Part shown: positions 7,287-16,571 of the stretch, piece by piece | Layout of the letters: each line of letters opens with the position of its first letter | Numbering within the stretch: position 1 is the stretch's first letter | Assembly (NCBI GenBank): GCA_021796535.1 | Contig: JAKABW010000002.1 | Span: forward strand, 88,964-152,963 | Direction of reading: 5' to 3' | Source of the DNA: Actinomycetes bacterium | GTDB lineage: Bacteria > Actinomycetota > Acidimicrobiia > Acidimicrobiales > Bog-793 | DNA length: 64,000 nt | The notes under the pieces: model-generated | Databases searched by the model: none | The model's input: the letters and a program-made list of their open reading frames with translations, nothing else | What the model was told of the DNA's origin: nothing | Program-made: the position numbers and the translations under genes

Positions 7287-8039
7287 ATGGCACGTTCGGA
7301 AGGCAGGGCAAATACGTCCCTTCGAAACGTAGAAATAATGCGTGACTTCACAGAAAACCCCCTTTCCTCCGTGTTGATTGTCATGGGGAATACGAAGGTT
7401 CTTTGTACCTGCTCGATACAAAAAGACGTGCCGCGTTGGATGAAAGGAACAGGACGCGGTTGGGTCAGTGCCGAATATTCCATGCTTCCCGGTGCCTCCC
7501 GGGAAAGAATAGGACGCGAAGCCGTCGGAGGAAAACAATCCGGACGCACGCAGGAGATTCAGAGACTGATCGGCAGAAGTTTGAGGGCCGTTACCGATCT
7601 GGATCTTTTGGGGGAAGTCCAAATTATTGCCGACTGTGACGTTTTGCAGGCGGACGGAGGCACCAGGACTGCAGCCATCACGGGTTCCTATGTGGCTTTA
7701 TATGATATCTGCACCCGGCTGGTTATGGGGGGAAAACTAAAGACTCATCCCCTGAAGACGGCTCTGGCCGCCGTATCGGTGGGGGTCATTGAAGGCCAAA
7801 TTCTGTTAGATCTCGATTATTCCGAAGACAGCAACGCCGAAGTGGATTTGAATGTGGTCATGACGGGCGAAGAAGCCTTTGTGGAGTTGCAGGGGACCGC
7901 GGAAGGAGCGCCTTTTGTAAAAAAGGAATTGGATGAGATGTTGGACATGGCCACCGTCGGGATCCAACGGCTGATCAATATCCAGGCGGAATCCCTTTTG
8001 GTTCCGCCGTCATCAAAGGATCTGTCATTTTTGGGTTAA
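7287..8039 (+). CDS. rph: Ribonuclease PH
   Basis: Phosphorolytic 3'-5' exoribonuclease that trims tRNA 3' ends. At 250 aa it is a standard length, with 'GWVSAEYSMLPGASRER', 'QEIQRLIGRSLRAV', 'IIADCDVLQADGGTRTAAITGSY' and 'LDLDYSEDSNAEVDLNVVMT', all classical RNase PH segments. ATG 7287 follows 'aaaggag'. It precedes rdgB, the common actinobacterial order. Confidence 0.97.
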   Translation: MARSEGRANTSLRNVEIMRDFTENPLSSVLIVMGNTKVLCTCSIQKDVPRWMKGTGRGWVSAEYSMLPGASRERIGREAVGGKQSGRTQEIQRLIGRSLRAVTDLDLLGEVQIIADCDVLQADGGTRTAAITGSYVALYDICTRLVMGGKLKTHPLKTALAAVSVGVIEGQILLDLDYSEDSNAEVDLNVVMTGEEAFVELQGTAEGAPFVKKELDEMLDMATVGIQRLINIQAESLLVPPSSKDLSFLG

Positions 8040-8078
8040 TGGGAAAGCTGTGTTTTGAGGGAGGAAGACCGTGTCGCT

Positions 8079-8696
8079 ATGTTCTATCCGAATAAAATAG
8101 TACTTGCCACCGCCAATCCCCACAAGACAACAGAAATCCGGAACATCATCAAAACTTATTACGCAAAAGATTTGGATATCGACATCCTCCCCCGACCGAA
8201 AGATGTGGGAGAGATACCGGAAACGGGAGACACCTTTTTGGCCAATGCCCGGATCAAGGCTTCGAGGATAGCGCGGGCGACCAACCTGCCGGCGCTGGCT
8301 GACGATTCCGGTCTTTTGGTGGACGTACTGGACGGTTTGCCGGGTGTGAATTCTTCCTGCTATGCCGGTGAGCATGCCTCGGATCGGGCGAATCTGGAAA
8401 AGCTGTTGTCTGAAATGGAGGGAATGACCGACAGAAAAGCCGGTTTTGTAACCCAGGCTTTGCTGGTTTTCCCGAACGGAGATGAGTTGTCCGCAACCGG
8501 TGAAATCAGAGGGGAAATCCTCGGTTTTCCGGTGGGGCAAAATGGGTTCGGCTATGATCCGGTATTTAAACCGGACGGTTACGCTATGACTTTCGCGGAA
8601 ATGAAGCCCGATTTAAAAGACAGTATTTCTCACAGAAAAAGAGCTTTTATCGCTCTCTTTAACCGAATCGTCGGATTAAAAGATACGTCGGTCTAA
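8079..8696 (+). CDS. rdgB: dITP/XTP pyrophosphatase RdgB
   Basis: A Ham1-family nucleotide-sanitising pyrophosphatase that removes dITP, ITP and XTP. It carries 'LATANPHKTTEI' near the start, 'LADDSGLLVDVLDGLPGVNSSCYAG', 'GFGYDPVFKPDGY' and 'ISHRKRAF', the substrate and metal motifs of the family. The ORF-track start at 8055 adds an unlikely leader; ATG 8079 is preceded by 'gggagg', giving 205 aa. Confidence 0.95.
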   Translation: MFYPNKIVLATANPHKTTEIRNIIKTYYAKDLDIDILPRPKDVGEIPETGDTFLANARIKASRIARATNLPALADDSGLLVDVLDGLPGVNSSCYAGEHASDRANLEKLLSEMEGMTDRKAGFVTQALLVFPNGDELSATGEIRGEILGFPVGQNGFGYDPVFKPDGYAMTFAEMKPDLKDSISHRKRAFIALFNRIVGLKDTSV

Positions 8697-8753
8697 TCCG
8701 CGATACACCCGTCTGCTTTGCTGTAGATATACACGGAAGAAAGGCGGAAGTGA

Positions 8754-8951
8754 ATGTCTGCGGATTTGGTTTTCGATTGCAACGATTGTCAACAGGACAA
8801 GGAAACGGCATGTGCCGACTGTCTGGTGAGTTTTGTTATGGACTCTTCCTCCGGTAGGGTCAGTTTTACAAGGGAAGAGGGCAGAGTACTGACTCTTTTG
8901 CAGGGAGTCGGACTTATCCCCGAAGTAAAATACGAACAAAAAGCCGGATAA
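8754..8951 (+). CDS. Small CxxC-CxxC protein of unknown function
   Basis: A 65-aa protein with two CxxC pairs close together ('CNDCQQDKETACADC'), suggesting a zinc or iron-sulfur site, followed by a short helical C-terminus. A reasonable Shine-Dalgarno 'aggcgga' precedes ATG 8754, and a strong terminator follows the stop, which supports a real gene ending the cysO-rdgB transcription unit. I do not recognise a named family. Confidence 0.7.
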   Translation: MSADLVFDCNDCQQDKETACADCLVSFVMDSSSGRVSFTREEGRVLTLLQGVGLIPEVKYEQKAG

Positions 8952-8985
8952 AGGGCATTATCTGCGGTTTAATTTATACAAAGGC

Positions 8986-9014
8986 CCGGCTTCTTGCGGA
9001 CAGCCGGGTTTTTT
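8986..9014 (+). terminator. Rho-independent terminator
   Basis: A 7-bp stem CCCGGCT/AGCCGGG with a 9-base loop is followed by six T residues and 'CTTT'. It lies about 35 bp after the small CxxC gene and separates it from the glycosyltransferase. Confidence 0.9.
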
Positions 9015-9115
9015 CTTTAAAAACAAAACCGGAGTCGGCTAAACGCCGTAATCTGAAACAGGCTTTGAATAACTTGTTTAGAGTTGTTGTATATTGATTG
9101 TCGCGGGAGTCGTGG

Positions 9116-10249
9116 ATGTCTCACATACTTGTTACCAACGATTTTCCTCCAAAGCGCGGAGGGATTCAGTCCTATTTATATGATCTGTGGAATGAGTTGG
9201 ATCCGGAGTCTTTTGAAGTGGTTACGATAGCCCATCCCGGGGACAGGGATTTTGATGCAAAGCAAAAATTTGTGGTGCACCGCCTTGAGGAAAAGATGTT
9301 GTTGCCGACCCCGAAGATAAGGAAAGCCATCGAAAAGGTTGCCCGCGACAAAGAAGCCTCTTTGGTTATTTTGGATCCGGCGTTGCCGGTAGGTCTTTTG
9401 GGTCCGCAACTCGGCATACCTTACGGGGTGGTGTTGCACGGGGCGGAAATAACCGTTCCGGCGCGTTTGCCCGTCGTCAATATTTTACTGAAAAAAGTTG
9501 TCAAAGAGGCCTCTCTCGTCATTTCCGCGGGACATTACGCATTGCGTGAAATCAAATCGGCCCTTGACTGCGAACGCCGTGATGCCGTTGTTGTTTTGCC
9601 GGGTATCGACATAAAGCGTTTTCGGCCTGTCGACGAGGTCGGCAAAAAAACGGCCCGTCGGCTGTTGGGACTTCCCGAAAGCGGCTTTCATATCGCGAGC
9701 GTCAGCCGCTTGGTGCCCAGAAAGGGCATGGATGTTTTGATAGAGGCTACGGCGGATCTTGTTGCCGAAGACAGAGATATTTGTCTTGTCATCGCCGGTA
9801 AAGGCAGAGACGAGAAGAGACTGAAAAAGCTGGCCTCTGCCAGAAATTTGCCGGTTGAGTTTTTGGGCGAAATACCGGAAGAAAAATTAAAACTTTTGTT
9901 GGAATCCTCCGATGTGTTTGCCATGCTTTGCAGGAACAGATGGTTCGGCTTGGAGCAAGAAGGGTATGGGATAGTATTCAACGAAGCCTCGGCGGCCGGA
10001 CTTACTTCAATTGCCGGGCGAAGTGGCGGCAGTGGGGAGGCGGTTTTGGATATGAAAACCGGCTTGGTGCTTGACAGGCCCGGTGACGTTGCCGTGGCCA
10101 AACAGGCCATAGTTGCTTTGATGGATAACGAGGACTTGCGACTTTCTTTTGCCAAAGCGGCACGTCGGCGTGTTGAGACCGAACTTGATACTCCGATTTT
10201 GGCGTCGCGGCTGGGCGATGCCATTAAAAAAATTGAACAAGGCGGGTGA
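9116..10249 (+). CDS. pimB: GT4 mannosyltransferase, PimB'-like
   Basis: A GT-B fold glycosyltransferase of family 4. The N-terminus 'ILVTNDFPPKRGGIQSYLYDL' closely resembles mycobacterial and corynebacterial PimB', which adds the second mannose to phosphatidylinositol mannoside. The C-terminal domain has 'SRLVPRKGMDVLIEA' and the donor-site 'EQEGYGIVFNEASAAG'. ATG 9116, six bases after 'cgggag', is preferred over the TTG at 9098, giving 377 aa. The SRPBCC gene downstream echoes the mycobacterial pimB' neighbourhood. The exact acceptor is inferred. Confidence 0.8.
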   Translation: MSHILVTNDFPPKRGGIQSYLYDLWNELDPESFEVVTIAHPGDRDFDAKQKFVVHRLEEKMLLPTPKIRKAIEKVARDKEASLVILDPALPVGLLGPQLGIPYGVVLHGAEITVPARLPVVNILLKKVVKEASLVISAGHYALREIKSALDCERRDAVVVLPGIDIKRFRPVDEVGKKTARRLLGLPESGFHIASVSRLVPRKGMDVLIEATADLVAEDRDICLVIAGKGRDEKRLKKLASARNLPVEFLGEIPEEKLKLLLESSDVFAMLCRNRWFGLEQEGYGIVFNEASAAGLTSIAGRSGGSGEAVLDMKTGLVLDRPGDVAVAKQAIVALMDNEDLRLSFAKAARRRVETELDTPILASRLGDAIKKIEQGG

Positions 10250-10425
10250 TTCGATTTTTCGGGTTGCAGATGTTTGAGAATAGTCAAATTTTAGCGCGAC
10301 CGAGTTGTTCTTCTTGTGCTACTTTATTGCTATCGAGAAGTATGCGGTAATTTCTTCCCGTCGGTTTTCCGGGTTTATTTATACGGCCTTTTGATTGAGT
10401 GCGATTGTAAAAGAAAGGAGCATTC

Positions 10426-10869
10426 GTGGAGCATGCCTCTGAGGAGCTTGTGATCGCCGGAAGCCTCGAACGTTGTTTTTCAATCGTCGTAGACGTAGAG
10501 CGCTATCCGCTTTGGGTCGCAGATATCCGCGAGGTGGAAGTGTTGGAGCGTAACGAAGACGATCTGGCGCTGACGGCACGTTTTCGCGCCGGTGCTTTTG
10601 GCAGGAGCGCCAATTATGTCTTGAGCTACGATTACTCCAAAGCCCCGAATGTATTGTCGTGGTACCAGACGGAAGGCGACATCACAAACAAATTAAACGG
10701 CAGTTACGAATTCGAAGCCACCGATATCGATACCACTCTTGTCAAGTACTCTCTGGAAGTTGATTTAAAAGTTCCCATCCCGGGTTTCGTCAAGCGAAGA
10801 ATAGAAAGTCATATTCTCCATGCGGCCGTATGGGATTTGAAGGATATGGTTGAGTCACGGGCGCACTAG
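10426..10869 (+). CDS. SRPBCC/polyketide-cyclase family protein
   Basis: A 147-aa START-like fold protein ('VIAGSLERCFSIVVDVERYPLWVADIREVEVLER' at the N-terminus) similar to TB16.3-type actinobacterial proteins. These bind hydrophobic ligands in a cavity; no enzymatic role can be read from sequence. GTG 10426 is preceded by 'aaaggag'. It lies between the PimB'-like gene and an LLM oxidoreductase, all on the same strand. Confidence 0.85.
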   Translation: MEHASEELVIAGSLERCFSIVVDVERYPLWVADIREVEVLERNEDDLALTARFRAGAFGRSANYVLSYDYSKAPNVLSWYQTEGDITNKLNGSYEFEATDIDTTLVKYSLEVDLKVPIPGFVKRRIESHILHAAVWDLKDMVESRAH

Positions 10870-10918
10870 TCCTCTTTGGAATTGAGAACTTTTTGTCGTT
10901 ACGCTCGCTTGGGCTGAA

Positions 10919-11725
10919 ATGAAAATAGGCATCATTCTCCCCACCTTCACCGAAGAAGCCGATTTACCGTTTGAAACGGCATTGGCGGCAGAAGAAGCGG
11001 CCTTGGACGGCATTTTTACATATGACCATATTTGGCCCATAGGTTACCCCGACAGACCGGCCGTTTCGGCGGCGGCGGTTTTGGGAATTTTAACGCAGAC
11101 CACAAAAATAATCCGACTCGGCACTCTTGTTGCCAGGGTTGGTCTTCTGCCCGACAATTTGTTGATGGCAGAGATGAAAACGCTGAATTCTCTGAGCGGG
11201 AACAGGATGATTGCCGGGATCGGGACAGGCGACAAAAAAAGCATATTGGAGAACACGGTTCTGCATGTGCCGGAAGTATCTGTCAAGAAACGTCAGGAAT
11301 CACTGAGCAAAGTAGCAGCTGCGCTGGCGGATTCCGGAATGGAAACCTGGATAGGGGCGGGTTTGGACTCCACCAACCGCGTTGCCTTCAGTGTCGGAGC
11401 GAAGCTGAATTTTTGGAACTTGACCCCTGAGGCCTTGGAAAAAAAAATATCCTTTTGCACGAAGAGTCTTTCTCCCGGCGATGCCTTAGGCGCGGCAACA
11501 GCCGGTTTTGAAGACGGCGCTTCCGTGTTGCGGGAGGATCCGGCGATAAAGGCCGAAGACTTTACCTGGGCCGGGCAGTTGCCCCGTGCAAATCGTGAAA
11601 GACTTTCCCTCCACGGGGCTTTGCAAAGTTTGGGCATCTCTTGGGCGGTTTTTCACTTGGGTTCGAACCAAAAAAAGGAACTGACAGACGCCGTTTCTTT
11701 TCTGGCCGAGTTGCCCAAAGAATAA
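10919..11725 (+). CDS. LLM-class F420-dependent oxidoreductase
   Basis: A luciferase-like TIM-barrel flavin/F420 enzyme. Features include 'MKIGIILPTF', 'EEAALDGIFTYDHIWPIG', 'TKIIRLGTLVARVGLLP' and 'NRMIAGIGTGDK'. At 268 aa it is shorter than typical members (about 300-340) and the later barrel strands look compressed. F420 use is inferred from the family and the actinobacterial setting; the substrate is unknown. Confidence 0.85.
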   Translation: MKIGIILPTFTEEADLPFETALAAEEAALDGIFTYDHIWPIGYPDRPAVSAAAVLGILTQTTKIIRLGTLVARVGLLPDNLLMAEMKTLNSLSGNRMIAGIGTGDKKSILENTVLHVPEVSVKKRQESLSKVAAALADSGMETWIGAGLDSTNRVAFSVGAKLNFWNLTPEALEKKISFCTKSLSPGDALGAATAGFEDGASVLREDPAIKAEDFTWAGQLPRANRERLSLHGALQSLGISWAVFHLGSNQKKELTDAVSFLAELPKE

Positions 11726-11863
11726 ACTGTTTTCCAAGGTGCCTTTACCTCAGGACAATCTTTATGTAAGTCAAAGGGTCGCGTATTCAATCTTTTGGAA
11801 ACTCCCGCAGGGCAAGTTCAAAATGAATTTGCATTATATCTAAAAAATATATGAGAGGCTAAA

Positions 11864-11891
11864 TTGTCACGCATTTTCCTGCGCATATACT
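11864..11891 (+). promoter_or_regulatory. Predicted promoter of the aminotransferase gene
   Basis: 'TTGTCA' (11864-11869) and 'TATACT' (11886-11891) are separated by 16 bp, 25 bp before ATG 11916. The short leader and weak Shine-Dalgarno suggest near-leaderless translation. Confidence 0.6.
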
Positions 11892-11915
11892 GGGTTTGCG
11901 GGTAACGTATTAAGC

Positions 11916-13118
11916 ATGGAGTTTCGCAGAATTAACGGTTTGCCGCCTTACGTGTTTGCTCAAATAGATTCGCTTAAATTGCAGGCACGGCGGGCAGGTG
12001 ACGACGTCGTGGATTTGGCGTTCGGCAATCCGGACATACCCTCCCCCGATGTTGCCGTGGAGAAATTGATAGAAGCGGCCAGGAATCCGCGCAATCACAG
12101 GTATTCCTCTTCGCGCGGCATACCCAAATTGAGACTTGCCATCTCCGATCTGTATTTGCGCAGATTCAATGTGGAACTTGATCCTGATCAAGAAGTTGTG
12201 GCAACCATAGGTGCCAAGGAGGGATTTTCCCATTTGATGTGGGTATTGGTGGCTCCCGGCGACACGGCACTGGTCCCGGCCCCTTCGTATCCCATACACA
12301 TCTACGCGCCCTTGTTCGCCGGAGCCGACGTGAGAATGATTCCACTTGAGGGACTCGGCACGGACGAAAGCGACGCCGGCGAAGCATTTTTTGCCAATTT
12401 AATGCAGGCTTGGGAGTCGGCATGGCCAAAGCCCAAGGTCGTGGTGATATCTTTTCCCCACAACCCCACCACCGCTTGTGTGGATCTCGGCACCATGACC
12501 CGTTTGGTGGAATTCGCCAAAGAACACGAAGTCATTTTGGTTCACGATTTCGCTTATGCTGATACCTCTTTTGACGGTTTCACGCCGCCTTCAATCTTGC
12601 AGGTTCCGGGAGCAAAGGATGTGGCCGTAGAGCTTTATTCACTGACAAAATCATTTTCAATGGCCGGTTGGCGTGTGGCTTTTTTGGTGGGGAACAAGCA
12701 AGTTGTGCAGGCCCTTACCAAACTTAAGAGTTATTTGGATTACGGAACATTTCAGCCGATACAAATAGCTTCGATCGTGGCCATGAACGAAGTTCCGGAC
12801 TATCCCAAAGCCGTCAACGAAATATATCTGGCCAGACGCGACGCATTGTGTGACGGCATGACGCGAATAGGGTGGCACGTTCCGAAACCGAAAGCGACGA
12901 TGTTCGTATGGGCCGGGATTCCCGAACCTTACGACAAAATGGGTTCATTGGAGTTTTCCAAACTCTTGGTTTCCAAAGCAAAGGTTGCCGTTTCGCCGGG
13001 AGTGGGTTTCGGTCCGGGCGGCGACGGATACGTCCGTTTTGCATTGATAGAAAACGAGCAGCGGATAGGCCAGGCGATCAGAAATATCAAGAAAGCTTTG
13101 CCGGAACTCGGAACATAG
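11916..13118 (+). CDS. alaC: Class I/II aminotransferase, AlaC-like
   Basis: A fold-type I PLP aminotransferase of 400 aa. The N-terminal '[36 protein letters not shown]' is close to AlaC (YfdZ) glutamate-pyruvate aminotransferase. The PLP lysine is Lys245 in '[12 protein letters not shown]', with 'HNPTT' and the carboxylate-binding region '[16 protein letters not shown]'. Probable role: alanine synthesis from pyruvate and glutamate. A DapL or methionine-related activity cannot be excluded. Confidence 0.85.
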   Translation: MEFRRINGLPPYVFAQIDSLKLQARRAGDDVVDLAFGNPDIPSPDVAVEKLIEAARNPRNHRYSSSRGIPKLRLAISDLYLRRFNVELDPDQEVVATIGAKEGFSHLMWVLVAPGDTALVPAPSYPIHIYAPLFAGADVRMIPLEGLGTDESDAGEAFFANLMQAWESAWPKPKVVVISFPHNPTTACVDLGTMTRLVEFAKEHEVILVHDFAYADTSFDGFTPPSILQVPGAKDVAVELYSLTKSFSMAGWRVAFLVGNKQVVQALTKLKSYLDYGTFQPIQIASIVAMNEVPDYPKAVNEIYLARRDALCDGMTRIGWHVPKPKATMFVWAGIPEPYDKMGSLEFSKLLVSKAKVAVSPGVGFGPGGDGYVRFALIENEQRIGQAIRNIKKALPELGT

Positions 13119-13434
13119 CAATTCAAATATCGTGATTTGCCCGAGTTTTGTTTTCTGATCACGTCAAAATCGGAACGGTCGTTTTGTGTTATTTTATTAC
13201 ACTTCAGTAACAATAATGAAATAAATTTAGCAACAATAATTAATTAAATTTTTTGTACAATTTGTGTTGACACCCGATTTTATCGAGTTTAGACTAATTG
13301 TCTACAGATAATTACAAGCATGTAATTTAGTCCGCGTTATTTGATTCGGTATCAGGTTATATAGACAATATAGAGATTGGGCAACAGTCGCAATTGAAAC
13401 AGGTTGTCCGAGACGGGCAAGAGAAGGGGAGCAA
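13119..13434 (+). other. 316-bp intergenic region upstream of nrdJ
   Basis: AT-rich and without a credible ORF. It holds the nrdJ promoter and palindrome listed separately. I looked for a cobalamin riboswitch and for paired NrdR boxes (16-bp 'acac..gtgt' palindromes) and see neither. Confidence 0.6.
13267..13327 (+). promoter_or_regulatory. nrdJ promoter with 18-bp palindrome downstream
   Basis: A perfect -35 'TTGACA' (13267-13272), a 17-bp spacer and 'TAGACT' (13290-13295). About 15 bp downstream is the inverted repeat AATTACA-agca-TGTAATT (13310-13327), placed where a repressor would block clearance. It does not match the NrdR box I know. Confidence 0.65.
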
Positions 13435-16275
13435 ATGGCACTTACCGCAGACCGCAACGAAATAGGCATTCACAGACATTTTACGACCGCCGGTGTTCAC
13501 CCATATGACATGGTGGAGTGGGAAAAACGCGATTCCAGGATTACGGATTACCGTACCGGAGAAGTCGCATTTGAACAGCTCGACGTGGAGGTGCCCAAGT
13601 TTTGGAGCATGAACGCCACCAATATTTTGGCGCAAAAGTATTTCAGAGGCAATCTCGGGACGCCTGAGCGCGAAACGTCTTTGCGTCAAGTCGTCGACCG
13701 CGTTGCCGATACCATAACGGCATGGGGCCTGAAAGACGGCTACTTTACCGGCGATGCCGAAGCCAAGGCTTTTTCCGATGAGCTGAAATACCTTATCGTT
13801 ACCCAAAAAGCCGCTTTCAACTCTCCCGTATGGTTCAACATAGGAGTAAAAGGCGTGCCTCAACAAGCTTCGGCCTGTTTTATTTTGGCGGTCGAAGATT
13901 CCATGAAGGACATCTTGAACTGGTACACGGAAGAGGGAATTATTTTCAAAGGCGGCTCCGGTGCCGGCGTCAACCTTTCAAAAATCAGGAGCTCGAAAGA
14001 ACACCTGAAAGGCGGCGGAACCGCTTCCGGACCGGTGAGTTTTATGCGCGGGGCGGATGCTTCGGCCGGCACCATCAAGTCCGGCGGTAAAACAAGACGT
14101 GCCGCCAAGATGGTTGTTCTCGATGTGGATCATCCGGATGTCCAGGAATTCATCTGGTGCAAGGCCATCGAGGAAAGAAAAATAAGGGCTTTGAAAGAAG
14201 CCGGTTTCGATATGGACTTGGACGGCAAAGACAGTTTTTCCGTCCAGTACCAAAACGCCAACAACTCCGTAAGGCTGAGCGACGATTTCATGAAGCAGGT
14301 TTTGGCAGACGGCCATTGGGATCTTCTTGCCAGAACCGACGGGAAGCCCGTGGTGAACCTAAAAGCGAGGGATCTTTTCCGTCAGATAGCGGAAGCCGCT
14401 TGGGAGTGTGCCGATCCGGGGTTGCAGTTCGACACCACAATCAACAAATGGCATACGGCTCCCAACACCGGACGCATCAGCGCCAGCAATCCTTGCAGTG
14501 AGTACGTGCATTTGGATAACAGTGCCTGCAACCTGGCAAGTCTGAATCTGCTTTCTTACCTGAACGGCGACGGAGTATTCGACGTAAAAGCCTTTGCCGC
14601 CTCAGTCGGAGTGGTGTTTACGGCACAGGAAATTTTGGTGGGGAACGCCGATTATCCCACGGAAAAAATTACCGACACCACCAAGAAGTTTAGGCAGCTC
14701 GGTCTGGGCTACGCCAACCTGGGAGCCATGCTGATGGCTCTCGGCCTCCCCTACGATTCGGACGAGGCAAGAGCCATCACCTCTGCCGTTACGGCGCTTA
14801 TGACCGGTCAGGCGTACTACACTTCCGCCAGGATTGCTTCCAGGAAAGGATCCTTCGAGGGGTACGCTGCAAATAAAGAACCGATGCTCAACGTATTGAA
14901 AATGCACAGAGAAAAAGTGTCCGAGATCGATGAAAAAATGGTTCCCTCCTACCTTTTCCGGGCGGCCGCGGAATCTTTTGACAATGCCGTTGAACTGGCC
15001 GAGGTAGTCGGGGTAAGAAACTCTCAGGCCACGGTGCTGGCCCCGACCGGCACGATCTCCTTTTTGATGGACTGCGACACAACCGGAATTGAGCCGGACT
15101 TGGCGCTTGTCAAAACCAAGAAACTGGTCGGAGGCGGTACGATGTCCATCGTCAATCAGACCGTGCCGCGTGCTTTGGCAAAGTTGGGTTACTCTCCCGA
15201 AGAAGTGGAGTCCATAGTTGCCTGGATTGACAGGCAAAAAACCATTACGGGAGCGCCGTTCCTGAAGCCGGAACATTTCAAAGTATTTGCGTGCTCCATG
15301 GGCGACAACACCATCCACTATTCGGGCCACGTCAAAATGATGGCAGCCGCGCAGCCGTTTATATCGGGTGCAATTTCCAAAACCGTCAACATGCCGGAAG
15401 ACGTCAGCGTGGAAGACGTGGAGCAGCTCCATATTGATGCGTGGCAGCTCGGTCTGAAAGCGGTTGCGATTTATCGCGACAATTGCAAAGTAGGACAGCC
15501 CTTGTCGACGACCAAAAAGGAAGAAGGAAAAGTTGACAGTCCGGAAGAGGCCGCGGGCCGTTCTGTTTCCGAAAAAGATGCATACGTCAAAGAACTTGAG
15601 GCAAAGCTGAAGGGAGCCGTTCTTCACCACCCCGGGACTTCGCGTGAAAGGCTTCCCAGGAAGAGGCGTTCCAGCACTTTTGCCTTCCGGGTTTCCGATT
15701 GCGAGGGTTATGTAACAGTGGGTGAATATGACGACGGCCGCCCCGGCGAAGTGTTCATGAAGGTTTCCAAACAGGGTTCGACGTTATCCGGAATCATGGA
15801 CGCTTTTTCCATAGCCGTCAGCCTCGGTCTGCAACACGGCGTGCCGCTCTCTACTTTTGTCAAAAAGTACACCAATATGCGTTTTGATCCCGCGGGAATG
15901 ACGGATGACCAAGATTTGCGTATCGCATCGAGTCTGGTTGACTATATCTTCAGACGCCTTGCCCTGGACTACCTTCCCGAAGACGAGAGAATCGATCTCG
16001 GCATCCTCTCCACGGGGGAAAGAACGCAACAGCCTCTTCCCGGCATGGAGTATATAGAGATCAGCAATGCCGTGAAACAAGAGCGGGACAGGTTCGGAGA
16101 AGGCGGCGACAGGGAAAAAAGCGCCGAAAAGCCTCAGAATGCCCCCGCATCTGCCGGTGCTGTCTCAGAAAAAAGCAAAGACGCCCCGTTTTGCTACGCT
16201 TGCGGAAATGTGATGCAAAGAGCCGGGTCTTGCTATGCCTGTCCCAGCTGCGGTGCCACGAGCGGATGCTCTTGA
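13435..16275 (+). CDS. nrdJ: Adenosylcobalamin-dependent ribonucleotide reductase (class II)
   Basis: A 946-aa class II RNR that reduces ribonucleotides with a B12-generated thiyl radical, oxygen-independent. Motifs seen are 'PVWFNIGVKG', 'ASACFILAVEDSM', 'GGSGAGVNLS', 'NPCSE' with the active-site Cys354, and 'LAPTGTISFLMDCDTTGIEP'. The C-terminus ends in a zinc-ribbon-like 'CYACGNV...CYACPSCG...GCS' that would serve in redox exchange. ATG 13435 follows 'aagggg'. It is the only RNR visible, so deoxynucleotide synthesis may depend on cobalamin. Confidence 0.96.
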   Translation: MALTADRNEIGIHRHFTTAGVHPYDMVEWEKRDSRITDYRTGEVAFEQLDVEVPKFWSMNATNILAQKYFRGNLGTPERETSLRQVVDRVADTITAWGLKDGYFTGDAEAKAFSDELKYLIVTQKAAFNSPVWFNIGVKGVPQQASACFILAVEDSMKDILNWYTEEGIIFKGGSGAGVNLSKIRSSKEHLKGGGTASGPVSFMRGADASAGTIKSGGKTRRAAKMVVLDVDHPDVQEFIWCKAIEERKIRALKEAGFDMDLDGKDSFSVQYQNANNSVRLSDDFMKQVLADGHWDLLARTDGKPVVNLKARDLFRQIAEAAWECADPGLQFDTTINKWHTAPNTGRISASNPCSEYVHLDNSACNLASLNLLSYLNGDGVFDVKAFAASVGVVFTAQEILVGNADYPTEKITDTTKKFRQLGLGYANLGAMLMALGLPYDSDEARAITSAVTALMTGQAYYTSARIASRKGSFEGYAANKEPMLNVLKMHREKVSEIDEKMVPSYLFRAAAESFDNAVELAEVVGVRNSQATVLAPTGTISFLMDCDTTGIEPDLALVKTKKLVGGGTMSIVNQTVPRALAKLGYSPEEVESIVAWIDRQKTITGAPFLKPEHFKVFACSMGDNTIHYSGHVKMMAAAQPFISGAISKTVNMPEDVSVEDVEQLHIDAWQLGLKAVAIYRDNCKVGQPLSTTKKEEGKVDSPEEAAGRSVSEKDAYVKELEAKLKGAVLHHPGTSRERLPRKRRSSTFAFRVSDCEGYVTVGEYDDGRPGEVFMKVSKQGSTLSGIMDAFSIAVSLGLQHGVPLSTFVKKYTNMRFDPAGMTDDQDLRIASSLVDYIFRRLALDYLPEDERIDLGILSTGERTQQPLPGMEYIEISNAVKQERDRFGEGGDREKSAEKPQNAPASAGAVSEKSKDAPFCYACGNVMQRAGSCYACPSCGATSGCS

Positions 16276-16571
16276 CCAAAACGTCTGGTGCGTCGGAAGC
16301 GGACGTTCGCGTCGGATGCCGACGGGTTTGAATATAAACGGCGGCAAACCTGTCAAAAGTGTTTGCCGCATCGTTTTAATGTCATGGTTGGAGTTGCATC
16401 GTTTTGATGTCGGGACTGATTGTCGAACATAAAAGCTGCGTGCTGGAGTAATCCTTTTCCGGCGGCAGCGACATCTCCGTTCTTTTGTTTACGTTATGCG
16501 GCGTGCGAAGCGCCGGTGCCTGTAGGCTGTGAATAACCGTTTGCAGAAGATCTATCAGAGACGGTGTATCG
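16276..16571 (+). other. Intergenic region between nrdJ and an MFS gene
   Basis: No gene supported. It contains the hairpin listed next. I see no convincing promoter for the MFS gene. Confidence 0.5.
16341..16375 (+). terminator. Probable nrdJ terminator hairpin
   Basis: A 9-bp perfect stem GCGGCAAAC/GTTTGCCGC with an 11-base loop is followed by 'atcgtttt', a weak T-run. It lies 65 bp after the nrdJ stop. Confidence 0.6.

Noticed and set aside
13119-13434. Cobalamin riboswitch before nrdJ
   Set aside because: I looked for the B12-box and the conserved 'gccactg' element and found neither.
14602-15630. 342-aa minus-strand ORF opposite nrdJ
   Set aside because: It is an antisense shadow within a well-conserved RNR gene.
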